Shown in pieces: positions 62,348-64,000 of a stretch of 64,000 bases of DNA. Numbering within the stretch: position 1 is the first letter of the stretch; every line of letters starts with the position of its first letter. A program made the position numbers and the translations under genes. Below the pieces are notes generated by a model, which was not told where the DNA came from, did not search any database, and saw only the letters and a program-made list of their open reading frames with translations. Source of the stretch: Sipunculus nudus (taxonomy: Eukaryota; Annelida; Sipuncula; Golfingiida; Sipunculidae); assembly GCA_026874595.1 (NCBI GenBank), contig CM049312.1:66746929-66810928 (forward strand). Direction: 5' to 3'.

Positions 62348-64000
62348 CTAAAACACAAGATCAAGATATTAAAGTGGTGAGTTATACTTATTTCAATCAT
62401 ACTCTACTATTACAAAATATCTGCATTACAGGTACTCTATTTGATTTTGTGATTCATTTTATAAAAACAATGAACAAAAGATAACAGATTTTCAGTTACA
62501 AGTCTTTCTCCTATTCCTCCTATTCTTTCCCAGTGCCTCAATTTGGAGGTGCATATGTTGGTGAAATAATTGATGCATGGGTGGTGACATCTATGGTACA
62601 TTTCAGAAACTATTCCATATCTACCACATGAATTACACAAACCCTCCATTCTTTGGGAGTAAACATGATTTCAGGTGCAAGATTATGCATGATATATTAT
62701 TCTGATATAAAATATTTTCCTGGTGTCACCAACATCTGCACCTTACATGTTTAAGTATAAAACCTAGAAATAGGTCACTGTGACCTCTACCTTTCTGCTA
62801 CTTTGTTCGCTCACTCATAAAGGTTTTTTTACCGCTAAAATATTATCAGCTCCTGACTTTCAAATTTGGCTATAAGATTCTAACTGGATGGGTTCAGTAT
62901 CTTTTAAGGACATTTCTTTGGCCTGTGAGTGACACAGTCTGTTGAAAAAAGATGAGACGTAACACATGATAAGACCAATATTTCATTATTCAACCTATTC
63001 ATCTCAATGGCATAATGGTACAATCTCTTTGGACTCTCAGCGATCACTCTGATGTCTAAATGACTAGTTATAACTTCTTGGTTTCTTTCTCAATCCTGTG
63101 AAATATAAAACCTAAAATCCAGAAAGCTTCATGATAACATATCATTCTTATCGGATAGATCCCTTCATCCACATCCAATAGACAGTGCCACCAACAGACC
63201 ATTGACCTATCTGATAAATCCACAAGTTATGACATGAAGGTAATACATATTACATCAGAATTCCATCATTTTGCCTTTGAGAGGTGACAGGGGTTGAACC
63301 ATGTCCCTTCAGCTTCTCAGTCTAATGTTTTCATGAATGGTCCATGCAGTATTTTATTTCACTGTACATATCAGGAAACGTTTTCATTTAACATATCTGT
63401 ACTGCAATTACAGTTGGGACAGATGATCAACTAGATATTTCTTGGCACCAAAGGTGCCATATTATCCCCAGACAGTTAACCCCCCCTCCCCCCAGCCTCG
63501 AAGAATAGGAACCCATCTTGAATTCAGATGCAAGGGGACTGACACTTGGCAAGCCACCATGGTTTCTTTTCAAATTTGACCTAGCCGTTGATAAGATGCA
63601 TCAAACTTGTGGGTTTGGTGACTGTACCTCAAATTCTTAAAAAGTTATTCCGTTTAAACATCATTTTGGCAAGAAAACAATATAAGGTGGCGCCACCTGT
63701 CTTCTGCAGAAAACAATGCTATCAAAGATCTTATGTCATTTTGATTATTGGACCAATCCATGCATCCCTCAATGAGATATTAAAGTTAACATCATTTCAG
63801 CTTTATTGCTTCTGTGACCTTAAAAAATGCATCAAGGTCACCCATATTCATACTTGGCCTAGCCCTTGATAAGATGCATCTTAACTGTAGGTTTGGTGAC
63901 TGTACCATAATTCTTTTTGAGTTATTGCCCTTGTATCATTTTAGCATAATCGCTGCTGTGACCTTGTAAAAATGCATCAAGGTAATCCATGTTCGAACTT
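62348..64000. other. AACS intron upstream of exon a
   Basis: No AACS exon recognised. 63140-63310 holds the body and an inverted box B-like GGGTTGAACCATG of the second SINE type. 63560-64000 contains two diverged copies of a unit with 'cctagccNttgataagatgcatc' and GGTTTGGTGACTGTACC, with GGTGGCGCCACCTGTCTTCT at about 63687. Confidence 0.45.

Noticed and set aside
62437-62649. Candidate further AACS exon (70-codon minus frame)
   Set aside because: The sequence does not match any part of AACS, and there is no acceptor/donor pair in the phase needed by exon a.

Overview
This is a eukaryotic nuclear window: AT-rich, with split genes and large repeat-filled introns. It looks like a mollusc, most likely a bivalve. 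That placement is an inference from the repeats: tandem-core elements with terminal hairpins resembling bivalve 'pearl'/Helentron-associated elements, tRNA-headed SINEs, and hAT, pogo and other TA-flanked DNA transposons. I cannot name the species.

Only two protein-coding genes could be assembled. Both are on the minus strand, and both models are supported by splice sites and by codon phase closing at every junction. (1) PHF12 (PHD finger protein 12/Pf1) spans about 35.7 kb down to 1.7 kb. Fifteen coding exons give about 927 residues: start region, PHD1, SIN3/MRG15-binding segment, PHD2, Ser/Thr-rich middle, duplicated helix exons and most of a FHA domain. The last C-terminal exon(s) lie before position 1. 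(2) AACS (acetoacetyl-CoA synthetase) occupies about 62.35 kb down to 47.5 kb. Its last ten coding exons give about 418 residues and end in a stop codon and a poly(A) signal; the N-terminal exons lie beyond 64000. The genes are head to tail, separated by about 11.7 kb of repeat-rich intergenic DNA. They have no obvious functional link: PHF12 is a nuclear corepressor subunit and AACS is a cytosolic ketone-body-activating ligase.

The most unusual region is 4.3-8.4 kb in PHF12. Two coding exons are each followed at once, in transcription direction, by a minisatellite whose unit is a copy of that exon's own 3' end plus its 5' splice site: 55 bp x about 21 (plus 2 older copies), and 41 bp x 18. 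Most units keep a consensus splice donor, so the real donors sit at the edge of long ladders of decoys. Extending either exon into its ladder meets a stop before the next donor. The 55-bp ladder lies between two homologous phase 1-1 exons, both with in-frame tandem CAGCAG acceptors, and is interrupted by a hAT-type MITE with an 8-bp target duplication. PHF12 also has a GC-AG intron whose phase closes only if the GC donor is used.

The rest is mobile-element material. It includes a nine-unit about 180-bp tandem-core element at 19.8-21.5 kb; several related elements starting near a GACCCATGGGTC palindrome and ending in an AGCTCAG...CTGAGCT hairpin; SINE insertions, one with a perfect 14-bp target duplication inside such an element; a 1.8-kb TA-flanked TIR element; a 626-bp MITE with 45-bp TIRs; a foldback element; a pogo-like transposase relic; and several simple or local tandem duplications. 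A GGTGGCGCCACC palindrome recurs in several otherwise different repeat families.
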